DNA from: Radicibacter daui
GTDB lineage: Bacteria; Pseudomonadota; Alphaproteobacteria; Radicibacterales; Radicibacteraceae
Reading direction: 5' to 3'
Length of the DNA stretch: 64,000 nucleotides
Assembly (NCBI GenBank): GCA_030657355.1
Contig: CP131056.1
Location: 947,001-1,011,000, forward strand
Position 1 is the first letter of the stretch. Every line of letters starts with the position of its first letter. A model generated the notes under the pieces. That model was not told where the DNA came from. It worked only from the letters and a program-made list of their open reading frames with translations, and ran no database searches. Positions 37,683 through 47,227 of the stretch are shown here, piece after piece. A program made the translations under genes and the position numbers.

Positions 37683-38663
37683 ATGGCCAAACCGGGCCGC
37701 AGACCGAAACCCAAGGCTGAGCGCAGCGCAGCGATCGATGCCTTTCTCGACATGTTGGTGGCAGAGCGCGGCGCGGCGGAAAATACCCGCATCGCCTATG
37801 AGCGCGACCTGATCGATGCCGAAGGCTATCTCTCTTCCCGCATCGGTGAGCTGGCGCTGGCGTCCACGGACGATCTGCGGGCTTACCTGGCTTTCCTCTC
37901 CGACGAGGAAGATGGCGCGGTAACCGCCCGTACCGTGGCGCGCCGCCTGTCGGCCCTGCGGCAGTTCTTCCGCTTCCTCGTTTCCGAGAAGCGCCGTGCG
38001 GAAGATCCGACCAGCACCATCGACAGCCCGCGCCAGGGCCGCACCCTTCCCAAGGTGCTGGCCGAGGCCGAGGTGACGGCGCTGATCGCCGCTGCCCAGA
38101 ACAAGGAAGGGCCGGAAGGCATCCGCCTCATCGCCCTTCTGGAAGTGCTTTATGCCACCGGCCTGCGCGTTTCCGAGCTCGTCGGCCTGCCGCAGAGCGG
38201 CATCTCGCGTGACGGGCGTTACCTCGTCGTGCGTGGCAAGGGCGACAAGGAACGTCTCGTTCCGCTCAGCGAGCCCGCCCGCGATGCACTGGCGGCCTAT
38301 GTCGGCGTGCGCCACAGCTTCCTGGTGGCCGGCCGCGAGAAGAGCCAGGCCAACTGGCTGTTTCCGTCGCGTACCTCCTCCACCGGCCATCTGACGCGCC
38401 AGCGTTTTGCGCAGCTGCTGAAGGAACTGGCGGTGGAAGCCGGGCTCGATCCGGAACGGGTGAGCCCGCACGTGCTGCGCCACGCCTTTGCCACCCATCT
38501 GCTGAACCATGGCGCCGACCTGCGCTCGGTGCAGAAGATGCTCGGCCATGCCGACATCGCGACCACGCAGATCTATACCCATGTGGCCGGCGAATCGCTG
38601 AAGCAGCTGGTGGAGACCCGCCACCCGCTGGCGACGGCGGCTACCGGGCGCAAGATCGCCTGA
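37683..38663 (+). CDS. xerD: tyrosine recombinase XerD
   Basis: A 326-residue site-specific recombinase. The N-terminal SAM-like core-binding domain includes AAENTRIAYERDLIDAE. The catalytic domain shows the first Arg in YATGLRVSELVGL, the His-Arg pair in SPHVLRHAFATHLLNHGADL, the second His in VQKMLGHADIATTQIY and the nucleophilic Tyr in that IYTHV. It resolves chromosome dimers at dif with XerC under FtsK control. It is 32 bases after the exported protein and is not associated with any mobile element. Confidence 0.95.
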   Translation: MAKPGRRPKPKAERSAAIDAFLDMLVAERGAAENTRIAYERDLIDAEGYLSSRIGELALASTDDLRAYLAFLSDEEDGAVTARTVARRLSALRQFFRFLVSEKRRAEDPTSTIDSPRQGRTLPKVLAEAEVTALIAAAQNKEGPEGIRLIALLEVLYATGLRVSELVGLPQSGISRDGRYLVVRGKGDKERLVPLSEPARDALAAYVGVRHSFLVAGREKSQANWLFPSRTSSTGHLTRQRFAQLLKELAVEAGLDPERVSPHVLRHAFATHLLNHGADLRSVQKMLGHADIATTQIYTHVAGESLKQLVETRHPLATAATGRKIA

Positions 38664-38718
38664 TTGGAAAAAGTGGCCTCGCGGCCCTTTTCCCCGCAGT
38701 AAAGATGGCTATGCTTCC

Positions 38719-38744
38719 GGCGCCCCTTCGGGGGCGCCGTTTTG
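38719..38744 (+). terminator. Rho-independent terminator after xerD
   Basis: Nine-pair stem (CGGCGCCCC with its complement) closed by a TTCG tetraloop and followed by TTTT. Confidence 0.85.
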
Positions 38745-38796
38745 CGTCCGGCGGCAAAACGCGGGATTACCCGTTACCAGCAAGCGGAGCGTCTAC

Positions 38797-39768
38797 ATGA
38801 TCCGAATCTGGCATGAGGCTGACTGGCGGCAGGAAGGGCTGGATGCCCAGACCCTGATCGCCGCACCCTGGATCGATGCCAGTTCTCCGGATGAATCCGA
38901 ACGCGATACGCTTGAAGTTCTGCTCCAGGTCGAATTGCCGGAGCGGGCGGAGATGGCCGAAATCGAGGCCTCCAGCCGCCTGTTTGCCATCAGCGAAACC
39001 TTGTTCCTGACCACGCCGGTCCTCTCCGATACCGAGACCGACCAGCCCGTGCTGGCGCCGCTCACCATGGTGCTGCATCGCGGCCAGCTGATCACGCTGC
39101 GCTATCACGAGCCGCGTTCCATCGCGCTCTTTGCCGGGCGCATCCGCCGCTCGCCGGTGCTGGCGCGCGATGGGTCTTCCGCTCTCATCGGCCTCATCGA
39201 CACCATCGTCGACCGCACGGCCGATATCGCCGAGATGCTCTCGCGCCGGCTGGACGAAAGTTTCCAGGAAGTCTTCCTCAACCTCACGCCGGATGTACGG
39301 CCGGGCAAGAGCCGCAATACCGACCTGCAGAAGGTATTGCGCGAGGTAGGGCGCACCGGCGATCTCATCGGCAAGCTGCGTGACAGCATCGCCGGGCAGA
39401 GCCGGCTTGTCGCCTTCCTCAATGCCAGCCTTCCCGGCAAGAGCGGCGAATTGCGCCAGCGCCTGAAAGTGGCGGCCCGCGACCTTCAGTCCCTGACCGA
39501 GCATGCCAATTTCCAGGCCCAGCGCATGTCCATGCTGCTGGATGCCACGCTGGGCGCCATCAATATCGAGCAGAACGTTATCGTCCGCAGCTTCTCGGTC
39601 GGCGCGGCCGCTTTCTTCCCGCCGGCGCTCATCGCAGGTATCTACGGCATGAATTTCGACTTCATGCCCGAGCTGCATTCCGCCTGGGGCTATCCGGTGG
39701 CGCTTGGCGTGATGGTGGCGTCGGCCGTCATTCCGCTCTGGTATTTCCGCCGCCGCGGCTGGATGTAG
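38797..39768 (+). CDS. CorA-family divalent cation transporter
   Basis: The 323-residue protein has the CorA layout: a large N-terminal cytosolic domain with long helices and two C-terminal transmembrane segments. The signature YGMNF sits just after the first segment (SVGAAAFFPPALIAGIYGMNF), followed by FMPELHSAWGYPVALGVMV and the second segment. The GMN motif forms the selectivity filter for Mg, Co or Ni; the ZntB-like branch exports zinc. Which ion is moved here cannot be told. It has its own unit after the xerD terminator. Confidence 0.92.
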   Translation: MIRIWHEADWRQEGLDAQTLIAAPWIDASSPDESERDTLEVLLQVELPERAEMAEIEASSRLFAISETLFLTTPVLSDTETDQPVLAPLTMVLHRGQLITLRYHEPRSIALFAGRIRRSPVLARDGSSALIGLIDTIVDRTADIAEMLSRRLDESFQEVFLNLTPDVRPGKSRNTDLQKVLREVGRTGDLIGKLRDSIAGQSRLVAFLNASLPGKSGELRQRLKVAARDLQSLTEHANFQAQRMSMLLDATLGAINIEQNVIVRSFSVGAAAFFPPALIAGIYGMNFDFMPELHSAWGYPVALGVMVASAVIPLWYFRRRGWM

Positions 39769-39876
39769 GCCGGCGCAAAAGTGACGCCGCCCTGCTCATC
39801 TGGTTAGTAACTTTCTGTCGGCGTCCATGATATCTCAGTATGTATCTTTGCTACTGAAGAGCTTCGGACGCCTCCG

Positions 39877-41943
39877 GTGACGGTTACTATTTTAGGGCTG
39901 TGCTTCAGCACCAATCAGCACGGTCTCCCAACCGGTCACAATCTGTGGCTGGTGGCGCTGTCTTTCCTTGTGGCGGCCTTCGCCTCCTATGTTTCGCTCG
40001 ATATGGCCGAGCGTCTGCGCTTTGCCACGCCCCGTTCCAGGCCCTTCTGGCATGCCGGCGCGGCGCTCGCGCTGGGTGGTGGCATCTGGGCCATGCATTT
40101 CATCGGCATGCTGGCGTTCGATGCCGGGCTTGCCATCAGCTTCCACCCGGGCCTGACCTTCCTTTCCTTCGCCATCGCCGTCGGTGTGGTTGCCGTGGGC
40201 CTGGCGCTGGTGCGGCAGGCAGAACATCCTTCCCTCGCGCGCCTTGCGTCGGGCGGCGCCGTCGTCGGGCTCGGCGTTGCGGCCATGCATTACACCGGCA
40301 TGGCGGCGATGATCCTGCCGGGTGTGATCGCCTACAATCCGGGCCTGTTCGGGCTTTCCGTCATTATCGCCATGGCGGCCGCCACTGCCGCGCTCATCCT
40401 TGCCTTTACGCTGGAGCGCACATGGCAGCGTGTGGTGGCGGCACAGGTCATGGCGGTTGCCATCTGCGGCATGCATTACACGGGCATGGCGGCGCTTGTC
40501 GTCACCATCGACCCGATCAGCTTTACCACTGCCGCCGGTGCCTCACGCACGGCCCTTGCCATAGCGATTGGCGGTGGGTCCTACGGGCTGCTGCTGCTCG
40601 CCCTCATCACCATCATTGCCGACCGGCGGCTGAGTGCGCTTGCAGAGCGCGAGGCCGAGCGCCTGCGCGAGGCCAATCAGGCGCTGGCGGGTGAGATCGA
40701 GGAGCGCCGGGCTATCGAGGCGGAACTTGCCCGCTCGCGCGATGCGCTGGAAGAACGTGTGCTGGAACGCACCCGAGACCTGCAGGAGGCACGCGAGCGC
40801 GCCGAGGCTGCCAACCAGGCCAAGACCGAGTTTCTGGCCAGCATGAGCCATGAGCTGCGCACGCCGCTCAACTCCATCATGGGGTTTGCCCAGCTGCTCG
40901 CCTTCAACAAGGAGCGTGAGCCGCTGACGCCGCGGCAGGAGCGGGCCGCCAGCCAGATCCAGAAGGCCGGCAATCATCTGCTCCGGCTCATTGATGAAGT
41001 GCTGGACCTTGCCCGTGTCGAGGCCGGGCGCCTCACCCTTTCGCTGGAGCCGGTCAATGCCAGCCAGATCGGCGCCGACATCACCAGTGCGCTTATGCCG
41101 CTGGCCAGTCAGGCGTCAGTTAATCTCAACATTGTGGTGCCGTCGGCGCTGGACGGGGTGATGGCAGACCGCACCCGCCTGCTTCAGGTTCTAGGCAACC
41201 TCGTCTCCAACGCCATCAAATACAACAAGGCGGGCGGGTCGGTCTGGCTGGAGGTGGCGCCGGTTGCCGGCGGCCGCGTCGGCTTTACCGTGCGCGATAC
41301 CGGCCTTGGCATTCCGCAGGACCGGCTGGGGGAACTGTTCCAGCCCTTCAACCGGCTTGGGCGCGAACATGGCGCCATCGAGGGCACCGGCATCGGCCTC
41401 ACCATCTCGCGCCGCCTGGTCGGAGAGATGGGCGGGGATATTACCGTCACCAGCGTCGAGGGGCACGGCAGTAGCTTCTATTTCGACCTGCCCGCCGCCG
41501 AGGTCGAGCTTGTCGCGGCCGTGCCTGTTGCCCGCCCTGCACGCACCGGGGCCGGCGGGCGCCGCCACACGCTGCTCTATGTCGAGGATAACCCGGCCAA
41601 CGTCCAGCTGATGCGGGATCTGGTCGAGTCGATGGGAGGCATCGAGCTGCTGTTTGCCGCCGATGCCGGTACCGGTATCGCGCTTGCCCGGGCCCATGCC
41701 CCCGACCTGGTCGTGCTCGATATCAACCTGCCGGGTATCGACGGCTTCGAGCTGCTGACCCGGTTGCGCTCCGATCCGCTGACCCGGGATATCCCCGCCA
41801 TCGCCCTCAGCGCCAATGCGCTACCCCACTATGTGGAAAAGGGCCTGAAGGCCGGCTTCAAACGCTATATGACCAAACCTCTGCAGGTGGCCGAATTCAT
41901 CGCCGCCGTAGAGGAAGTGCTGCAGGTCGCAGAAGATGCATGA
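39877..41943 (+). CDS. MHYT-domain hybrid sensor histidine kinase with REC domain
   Basis: A 688-residue membrane sensor. Residues 1-250 hold seven membrane segments with three MHYT-type motifs ([27 protein letters not shown]) whose Met/His pairs may bind copper or sense a diatomic gas. A coiled coil follows, then HisKA with [16 protein letters not shown], an intact HATPase ([29 protein letters not shown]) and a C-terminal REC domain with the phospho-acceptor Asp in [10 protein letters not shown]. It starts with GTG 39877. Its stop overlaps the following REC-HD-GYP gene by eight bases, so they likely form one phosphorelay. Confidence 0.93.
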   Translation: MTVTILGLCFSTNQHGLPTGHNLWLVALSFLVAAFASYVSLDMAERLRFATPRSRPFWHAGAALALGGGIWAMHFIGMLAFDAGLAISFHPGLTFLSFAIAVGVVAVGLALVRQAEHPSLARLASGGAVVGLGVAAMHYTGMAAMILPGVIAYNPGLFGLSVIIAMAAATAALILAFTLERTWQRVVAAQVMAVAICGMHYTGMAALVVTIDPISFTTAAGASRTALAIAIGGGSYGLLLLALITIIADRRLSALAEREAERLREANQALAGEIEERRAIEAELARSRDALEERVLERTRDLQEARERAEAANQAKTEFLASMSHELRTPLNSIMGFAQLLAFNKEREPLTPRQERAASQIQKAGNHLLRLIDEVLDLARVEAGRLTLSLEPVNASQIGADITSALMPLASQASVNLNIVVPSALDGVMADRTRLLQVLGNLVSNAIKYNKAGGSVWLEVAPVAGGRVGFTVRDTGLGIPQDRLGELFQPFNRLGREHGAIEGTGIGLTISRRLVGEMGGDITVTSVEGHGSSFYFDLPAAEVELVAAVPVARPARTGAGGRRHTLLYVEDNPANVQLMRDLVESMGGIELLFAADAGTGIALARAHAPDLVVLDINLPGIDGFELLTRLRSDPLTRDIPAIALSANALPHYVEKGLKAGFKRYMTKPLQVAEFIAAVEEVLQVAEDA

Positions 41944-43012
41944 TCTCTATGCCGCGACGATCCTGGTGGTCGATGATGTGCCGGCCAATACGGAACTGCT
42001 GTTCGAGATGCTGGAAAGCGCGGGCTTTACCAATATCCACACCAGCAACGATCCTTACGAGGGACTTGCCCTTTACGAGCGGCTGAAGCCGGACCTCGTG
42101 CTGCTCGATTACCGCATGCCGGGGCTCGACGGCGTCGGTTTCATCCGCGCCGCCCGTGAGATGACCTCCGATGCCGAGCCGCCCATTCTCATCGTCACCG
42201 CGCAGAATGATGAGGACAGTCGCCGCAAGGCGCTTGAGGCCGGTGCGCGCGATTATGTCACCAAGCCCTTCGCTTTCTGGGAGCTGCTGGCCCGCACCCG
42301 CACCGTGCTGCAGCTCCAGTTGCTCTATCAGGGCCAGCGCCAGCAATCCGAGATTCTCGACCAGCAGGTGCGCGAGCGTACGCGTGAGCTGGAAGAGACG
42401 CGGCATGAGATCATCCGGCGCCTGTGTACTGTCGGGGAATTTCGTGACGAGGATACTGGTCATCACGTCGTGCGCATTGGCCGCCTCTCGGCCGAACTGG
42501 CCCGCCTTGCCGGAGAGCCTGACGAGTTCGTGGACATGATGCTGGCCTCAGCGCCGCTTCATGATATCGGCAAGATCGGCGTGCCCGACCGGGTGTTGCT
42601 GAAGCCGGGCCGGCTCGATCCGGAAGAGATGGCGATCATGCGCACTCATGCGCAGATCGGCGCCCGCATCCTTGCCGGCAGCGGCCTCAGCATGCTGGAG
42701 CTCGCGGCCGAAATCGCGCTCACCCATCACGAACGCTGGGATGGCGATGGTTATCCGGCAAAGCTCGCCGGGCAGGCCATTCCGCTGTCCGGCCGGCTGG
42801 TGGCGGTAGTGGATGTGTTCGACGCGCTGCTCTCGCCGCGACCCTACAAGCAGCCATGGAGCATCGAGACCACGCTGGCGCATCTGGAAGCCTCGGCCGG
42901 CACCCATCTCGACCCACACCTGACGCAGCTTTTCCTCGACAATGCCGACACCATGATCGCCATCCGCGCCGAACTGGCGGACAAGGCCGGTGACGAAACC
43001 GGCCTTACCTGA
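41936..43012 (+). CDS. response regulator with HD-GYP domain (RpfG-like)
   Basis: The 358-residue protein has an N-terminal REC domain (Asp in [14 protein letters not shown]), a short coiled coil and an HD-GYP phosphodiesterase domain with [21 protein letters not shown] and [16 protein letters not shown]. These are the catalytic residues for hydrolysis of cyclic di-GMP, so it should be active and switched by phosphorylation. The eight-base overlap with the hybrid kinase gene strongly suggests that kinase is its partner. It is convergent with the NUDIX gene, three bases apart. Confidence 0.94.
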   Translation: MHDLYAATILVVDDVPANTELLFEMLESAGFTNIHTSNDPYEGLALYERLKPDLVLLDYRMPGLDGVGFIRAAREMTSDAEPPILIVTAQNDEDSRRKALEAGARDYVTKPFAFWELLARTRTVLQLQLLYQGQRQQSEILDQQVRERTRELEETRHEIIRRLCTVGEFRDEDTGHHVVRIGRLSAELARLAGEPDEFVDMMLASAPLHDIGKIGVPDRVLLKPGRLDPEEMAIMRTHAQIGARILAGSGLSMLELAAEIALTHHERWDGDGYPAKLAGQAIPLSGRLVAVVDVFDALLSPRPYKQPWSIETTLAHLEASAGTHLDPHLTQLFLDNADTMIAIRAELADKAGDETGLT

Positions 43013-43015
43013 GTT

Positions 43016-43873
43016 TCAGTCGAAGCTGCGCCGAAGCCCGGTGCTGATCGCCAGATAGTCTTCATGCTCCGGCCGCAGATAGCCGTGGCGGATAAGGAAA
43101 TCGATCACCACCGGCCCGCAATTGAACTTGAAGCGGTCGCTCGTGCGCACGATCTCGGCCACCTCGCCAAGCGGCATCAGGTCGAAGCGTGCCACTTCGC
43201 CATCGGCATTATGCGGCCGGAAGCTCTCCGGCAGTTCCAGATCGTAGAGAAACAGCGTGTCGCGCCGCACCTGCGCTCCGCCGCGCAGGCAGTAGCGGAT
43301 GGCACCGACTGGCACGGCCTGCCGTGCGATCCCGGCCGGGATGTCGGCCTCCTCGGCCGCTTCCTTCACCATATTCTCTTCGGCGCTGAGCCCCGCGGGC
43401 TGGCCGCCGGCAACCAGATTATCGAGCTTTCCAGGGTCGAGCGCCCGGTCCATCGCCCGTGTGGCAACCCACATCCAGATGCCGTCGGCCCGGCGGACGA
43501 AGCCATTGAGGTGGATGCCGAAGCTGCGCAGGCCGAAATAGGGGGCGGCACCGCGGTCGATGCGGGCGATCTCCGGCGCTCCCCATTCCTCCACCACGCG
43601 GTAGGCCTCACCCCGCAGCTTGCGCACGATGCCGAGATCGACAAGCCGGCGCGCCGCGATATCGAGCGCCGGCGTTTCGTTGCCGCTTGTCAGGTGCCAG
43701 CCATCCGGACGGTGTTCGAAACCGGCAAGCCCTTCCAGTGCCGCCGCCACTGGCGGGGAGAGCCAGCCCACGGGCTTTCCGCCGGCAAAAAAGCGCACAC
43801 AATCGGCAAGGTCACCCGCGTTGCAGGCCCGGATATGGTCAAGAAAGCCGGTGATCATGGGGGCTCTGGTCAC
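43016..43873 (-). CDS. NUDIX hydrolase with DUF4743 domain
   Basis: The 285-residue protein has an N-terminal DUF4743-like region (GFLDHIRACNAGD, ending AALEGLAGFEHRPDGWHL) and a NUDIX domain with the box GGQPAGLSAEENMVKEAAEEADI, where the usual Arg-Glu is Lys-Glu, a form typical of this family. Relatives resemble the NUDIX part of Tnr3-like proteins acting on thiamine diphosphate derivatives. The GTG start at 43873 overlaps the ilvA stop (GTGA), so it is coupled to ilvA. An alternative ATG is at 43858. The physiological substrate is not known. Confidence 0.88.
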   Translation of the reverse strand: MTRAPMITGFLDHIRACNAGDLADCVRFFAGGKPVGWLSPPVAAALEGLAGFEHRPDGWHLTSGNETPALDIAARRLVDLGIVRKLRGEAYRVVEEWGAPEIARIDRGAAPYFGLRSFGIHLNGFVRRADGIWMWVATRAMDRALDPGKLDNLVAGGQPAGLSAEENMVKEAAEEADIPAGIARQAVPVGAIRYCLRGGAQVRRDTLFLYDLELPESFRPHNADGEVARFDLMPLGEVAEIVRTSDRFKFNCGPVVIDFLIRHGYLRPEHEDYLAISTGLRRSFD

Positions 43874-45486
43874 GCCTTGAGGAAAAGCTGGTAGGCCGGG
43901 TTTTCCGTCTCGTCCTCATACGGATATCCCAGAGAGCGCATCTGTTCGGCAAGGCGCGGCCGGTCTTCCGGCGGCACCTGAACGCCCGTCAGCACGCGCC
44001 CGTAATCGGCGCCGTGATTGCGATAGTGGAACAGGGTGATGTTCCATTCCGAGCCGACCCCGTTCAGGAACTTCATCAGGGCCCCCGGCCGCTCCGGAAA
44101 CTCGCAGCGCAGGATAATCTCGTTGTTGAGTCCGGCCGCCCGGCCGCCCACCATGTGGCGCACATGCGACTTGGCGGTCTCGTCATCGCTGATATCCAGC
44201 ACGCGGTAACCGAGCTGGCGCAGTTCCTCCAGCAGCGGGCCTTTTTCCTGCCGGGCGTCGGCAAGCTTTACGCCCACGAACACATGCGCTTCCTGCCCGG
44301 CCGCATAACGATAGTTGAACTCGGTGACGTTGCGGTTGCCGAGCACGGTCACGAAGTTGCGGTAGCTGCCCCTGGTCTCGGGAATAGTCACCGCCATCAG
44401 CACCTCGCGCGCCTCGCCCAGTTCGGCCCGTTCGGCGGCATGGCGCAGACGGTCGAAATTCATGTTGGCGCCGCTGTTGATAGCTACCAGTGCGCCCGTT
44501 CGCGCCGGGTTCGCCGCCGCATAGGCCTTGAGGCCGGCGAGGGCGAGGGCGCCTGCCGGCTCGGCGATGACGCGAGTATCCTCAAAGATGTCCTTGATGG
44601 CGGCGCACATGGCGTCGGTATTGGCCACCAGCACATCGTCCAGCAATTCCCGGCAGAGGCGGAAGGTCTCTTCTCCGGCCTGCCGCACGGCGACGCCATC
44701 GGCAAACAGGCCGACCCGGTTCAGGATCACCCGGTCGCCGGCCTCGATGGCGGCCTTCATGGAGGCGGCATCCACCGGCTCCACACCAATCACCTTCGTT
44801 TCCGGCCGCAGGAATTTGACGTAGGAGGCGATGCCGGCGGCAAGCCCGCCGCCGCCGACCGGTACGAACACCGCCTCGATCGGGCCGGGATGTTGCTGCA
44901 GGATCTCCATGCCGACGGTGCCCTGGCCGGCAATGACGTCCGGATCGTCATACGGATGGATGAAGGTGAGGCCTTCGGCCGCTTCCAGCTCGCGGGCATG
45001 GGCATAGGCTTCGTCGAAGGTGTCGCCTTCCAGCACCACGCGGCCGCCCCAGTGGCGCACGGCGTCGATCTTGATGCTCGGGGTCGTCACCGGCATTACG
45101 ATGGTCGCCTTTAGCCCCAGCTTCCGGGCGGAATAGGCAACACCCTGCGCATGGTTGCCGGCCGAAGCGCAGATGACGCCGGCGGCACGTGCCGTCTCGT
45201 CCAGCCGGGCGATGCGGTTATAGGCGCCGCGGATCTTGAAGGAGAAGACGGGCTGCAAATCCTCGCGCTTCAGCAGTACCGAGCCGCCCAGCCGCTGGCT
45301 GAGGCGCACCATACTGTCGAGCGGGGTCTTTTCAGCCACGTCATAGACGCGGGCATCGAGAATGCGGCGGATATAGTCGGTCACGGCGAGGTCCTGAGCG
45401 GCATTGGCCGCTTCGTGCATATCATGATTGGCGCTGTGTTGCGCGGCGCCATCGTCGGCGAGCGGGCGGTTTGCAAAAGCCGTCAT
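43870..45486 (-). CDS. ilvA: threonine ammonia-lyase, biosynthetic
   Basis: A 538-residue PLP enzyme. The PLP lysine is in FSFKIRGAYNRIA, the glycine loop is VFVPVGGGGLAAGIASYVK, and the C-terminal third contains two ACT-like regulatory domains (ETRGSYRNFVTVLGNRNVTEFNYR and ALMKFLNGVGSEWNITLFHYRNHGADYG). It deaminates threonine to 2-oxobutanoate, the first step to isoleucine, and is expected to be inhibited by isoleucine. The start at 45486 overlaps the stop of the upstream ACT protein (ATGA). Its own stop overlaps the NUDIX start, so the three genes form one coupled operon. Confidence 0.95.
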   Translation of the reverse strand: MTAFANRPLADDGAAQHSANHDMHEAANAAQDLAVTDYIRRILDARVYDVAEKTPLDSMVRLSQRLGGSVLLKREDLQPVFSFKIRGAYNRIARLDETARAAGVICASAGNHAQGVAYSARKLGLKATIVMPVTTPSIKIDAVRHWGGRVVLEGDTFDEAYAHARELEAAEGLTFIHPYDDPDVIAGQGTVGMEILQQHPGPIEAVFVPVGGGGLAAGIASYVKFLRPETKVIGVEPVDAASMKAAIEAGDRVILNRVGLFADGVAVRQAGEETFRLCRELLDDVLVANTDAMCAAIKDIFEDTRVIAEPAGALALAGLKAYAAANPARTGALVAINSGANMNFDRLRHAAERAELGEAREVLMAVTIPETRGSYRNFVTVLGNRNVTEFNYRYAAGQEAHVFVGVKLADARQEKGPLLEELRQLGYRVLDISDDETAKSHVRHMVGGRAAGLNNEIILRCEFPERPGALMKFLNGVGSEWNITLFHYRNHGADYGRVLTGVQVPPEDRPRLAEQMRSLGYPYEDETENPAYQLFLKA

Positions 45487-45812
45487 GATGCCCTCGCCGC
45501 ACTGTCGGCCAGGTGCCGGCGGGAGATCAGCACCGTTTGCACGCTCACCATCTGTCTCATCTGATGCGCCATCACGTCGGCCACGTCCCAGTCCAGCCCT
45601 TCAAGCTGGAAGTCGATCGAAAGCTCGTCCGGCCCTGTGCGGCGGCTGATCCAGCTGTCCGGCACCAGGCCGCGTTTGGCAAACAGTTCCAGCACGCGCG
45701 GCATGGCGCCGGGGTCGGCAGCGCAGGTGAGGGAAAAGCAGGCAGTGGCCGGGGAAAGGTCGCTGGCCGCACCGGCTGTTGCGCCGGTGGTGAAGGTAGA
45801 AAGCGGGGTCAT
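45483..45812 (-). CDS. small ACT-domain-like protein
   Basis: A 109-residue protein whose centre has an ACT-like pattern: ACFSLTCAADPGAMPRVLELFAKRGLVPDSW, then ISRRTGPDELSIDFQLEGLDWDVADVMAHQMRQMVSVQTV. This resembles the small regulatory ACT subunits of acetohydroxy acid synthase (IlvH/IlvM-like) but is free-standing. It lies directly before ilvA with a four-base overlap, so it may add an amino-acid-binding regulatory subunit to branched-chain synthesis. No catalytic residues. Its partner is inferred from context. Confidence 0.75.
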   Translation of the reverse strand: MTPLSTFTTGATAGAASDLSPATACFSLTCAADPGAMPRVLELFAKRGLVPDSWISRRTGPDELSIDFQLEGLDWDVADVMAHQMRQMVSVQTVLISRRHLADSAARAS

Positions 45813-46235
45813 GATGGTTTCGTCCCGTCGAACAAGCGGATCGGCGCCAACTGAAGAGTGAGGCGCACGAAAATATATCGAAGGGGCGCTGGTTGCTCTC
45901 GCCTGGACGCTCGACGCTCTGGACGGCCCTTTTCAGGGCGTCGCCTGAGGGTCAGCGCAAATGGCCCTGCCGGCATTGCCGGTGGCCGGCCATGTCATCC
46001 ATGGCCTATGTCAGGGGAAGCGGCGCGCAGCAGCCCTTGTCCCGGCCCTCAGGAGAGGACCGGGCCGCTAATTCGATGCGCTAGGCCGTGGATGGAAACG
46101 GCGGGCGCGTGGAAGATAGCGTCGTGGGACATGATGGGGTGACCGTAGGCCGGGCAAGCCCGCAGCGTCAAGGCGATGTCACCCCTCTTATGTGAAGCGT
46201 GCCAACCGCGAGCGATCTGCCTATACTGGCCGCCC
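45813..46235. other. intergenic region upstream of the ACT-ilvA operon
   Basis: About 420 bases with no supported gene. On the minus strand it must hold the promoter of the ACT-ilvA-NUDIX operon; a TATATT at about 45871-45876 could be a -10 but no good -35 is placed before it. A hairpin (GACGGCCCT with AGGGCGTC, 45922-45942) is present without a T-run. I looked for a leader peptide rich in Ile, Leu, Val or Thr and did not find one. Confidence 0.5.
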
Positions 46236-46439
46236 ATGAGCACATTCTTCGCCATCATTGCCGGGATTGCCGGCCTCGTCGTCGTCGGCAGCCTGCTGCT
46301 GGGGCTTGTGACCATGGTGCGTACGGGCGACGGCGCCCGCCACACCTCCAACAAGCTGATGCAATATCGCGTCGTGGCGCAGGGCGTGGCCATCGTGGTC
46401 ATGCTGATCGCGGTCTGGCTCGCCTCTCACGGCAAGTGA
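46236..46439 (+). CDS. HIG1-domain small membrane protein
   Basis: A 67-residue protein with two membrane segments (FFAIIAGIAGLVVVGSLLLGLVTMV and VVAQGVAIVVMLIAVWLA) joined by a loop with the HIG1-type sequence TSNKLMQYRVVAQG. Bacterial HIG1-like twin-transmembrane proteins are relatives of mitochondrial respiratory supercomplex factors and are thought to associate with cytochrome oxidases. In many alphaproteobacteria the gene precedes a cobalamin adenosyltransferase and etf genes; here it stands alone. Confidence 0.85.
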   Translation: MSTFFAIIAGIAGLVVVGSLLLGLVTMVRTGDGARHTSNKLMQYRVVAQGVAIVVMLIAVWLASHGK

Positions 46440-46458
46440 GCCACCGCCGTCTTTCCCG

Positions 46459-47043
46459 TCAGGAAGCGCTGTCGGCGCCAGCGTCGAGATAATACTGGAT
46501 CAGCGCCTTGGTTGCCGGATGCGACCAGTCGGCATCGCCTTCCAGGCGGCCGATCTCCCGCCCCTTGCCGTCGATCAGCAGCGTGGTTGGCAGGCCGCGT
46601 ACCGTCAGTGCCGCCATCGAGCTGCCGGTGGGGTCGAACACCATCGGCAGATGGCTGATGCCGTTCTTGTTGAAGAAGGCCTCCACCTGCTGGCGTCCGC
46701 CACGATCCAGTGAAATCGGCAGTACGGCAAACCGGGCGCTGCCCATTTCCTGCTGCAGGGCATCGAGCGTCGGCATTTCCTTCACGCAAGGACCACACCA
46801 GGTCGCCCACAGATTGACCAGCAACAGCTTGCCCGAATAGCTGGCGAGCGTGGCAGCATTGCCGTCGGCATCCGTGAGGTTGAAGGGCGGCAGTGCCGCC
46901 GGCTTCTCCACCAGGGTGAACTTCTGCATGTCGCCTGCCAGCGGGGCTCCGGCGCTGACGGGGCCGGCAACCAGCGTGACGCTGGCGATGGTCATCGCGA
47001 TCATCGCGGCGAGGGCAAGGGGCAGGCGGGTCGTGCGCGGCAT
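46459..47043 (-). CDS. TlpA-family thiol:disulfide protein
   Basis: About 194 residues. An N-terminal signal sequence (RTTRLPLALAAMIAMTIASVTLVAG) exports it or anchors it in the membrane. The thioredoxin-like domain has LLVNLWATWCGPCVKEMP with the redox pair CGPC, and the cis-proline segment RGLPTTLLID. Proteins of this type keep periplasmic thiols reduced, for example for cytochrome oxidase or cytochrome c maturation. ATG 47043 has GGAG eight bases upstream and starts the signal peptide. It is divergent from argH, a conserved arrangement. Confidence 0.92.
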   Translation of the reverse strand: MPRTTRLPLALAAMIAMTIASVTLVAGPVSAGAPLAGDMQKFTLVEKPAALPPFNLTDADGNAATLASYSGKLLLVNLWATWCGPCVKEMPTLDALQQEMGSARFAVLPISLDRGGRQQVEAFFNKNGISHLPMVFDPTGSSMAALTVRGLPTTLLIDGKGREIGRLEGDADWSHPATKALIQYYLDAGADSAS

Positions 47044-47227
47044 GGTGGTCTCCGTTTCCTGTCGTCGGGGCGGTGCTGCTCGCCCCCTTCGGCAGCGCTT
47101 GCTGGCTGCTTTTGATGTTTTCACCATGGCAAATCTGCTTTAGTGCGTCCACGCGGCGGGGCAGCGCATAAAGCGAGGCGCTTCACACCCCGGCAGATGT
47201 GACGATGAGACTCTGGAACGGCAGGGA

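Noticed and set aside
37683..38663. Tyrosine recombinase as a sign of an integrated element
   Set aside because: Sequence and context are those of chromosomal XerD; no attachment repeats, tRNA or phage genes are near.
45813..46060. Attenuator leader peptide for ilvA
   Set aside because: The short frames I could read have no run of Ile, Leu, Val or Thr codons.
45858..46142. 94-codon plus-strand frame upstream of the HIG1-type gene
   Set aside because: Composition is Arg/Gly/Pro-rich without domain or Shine-Dalgarno; likely chance.
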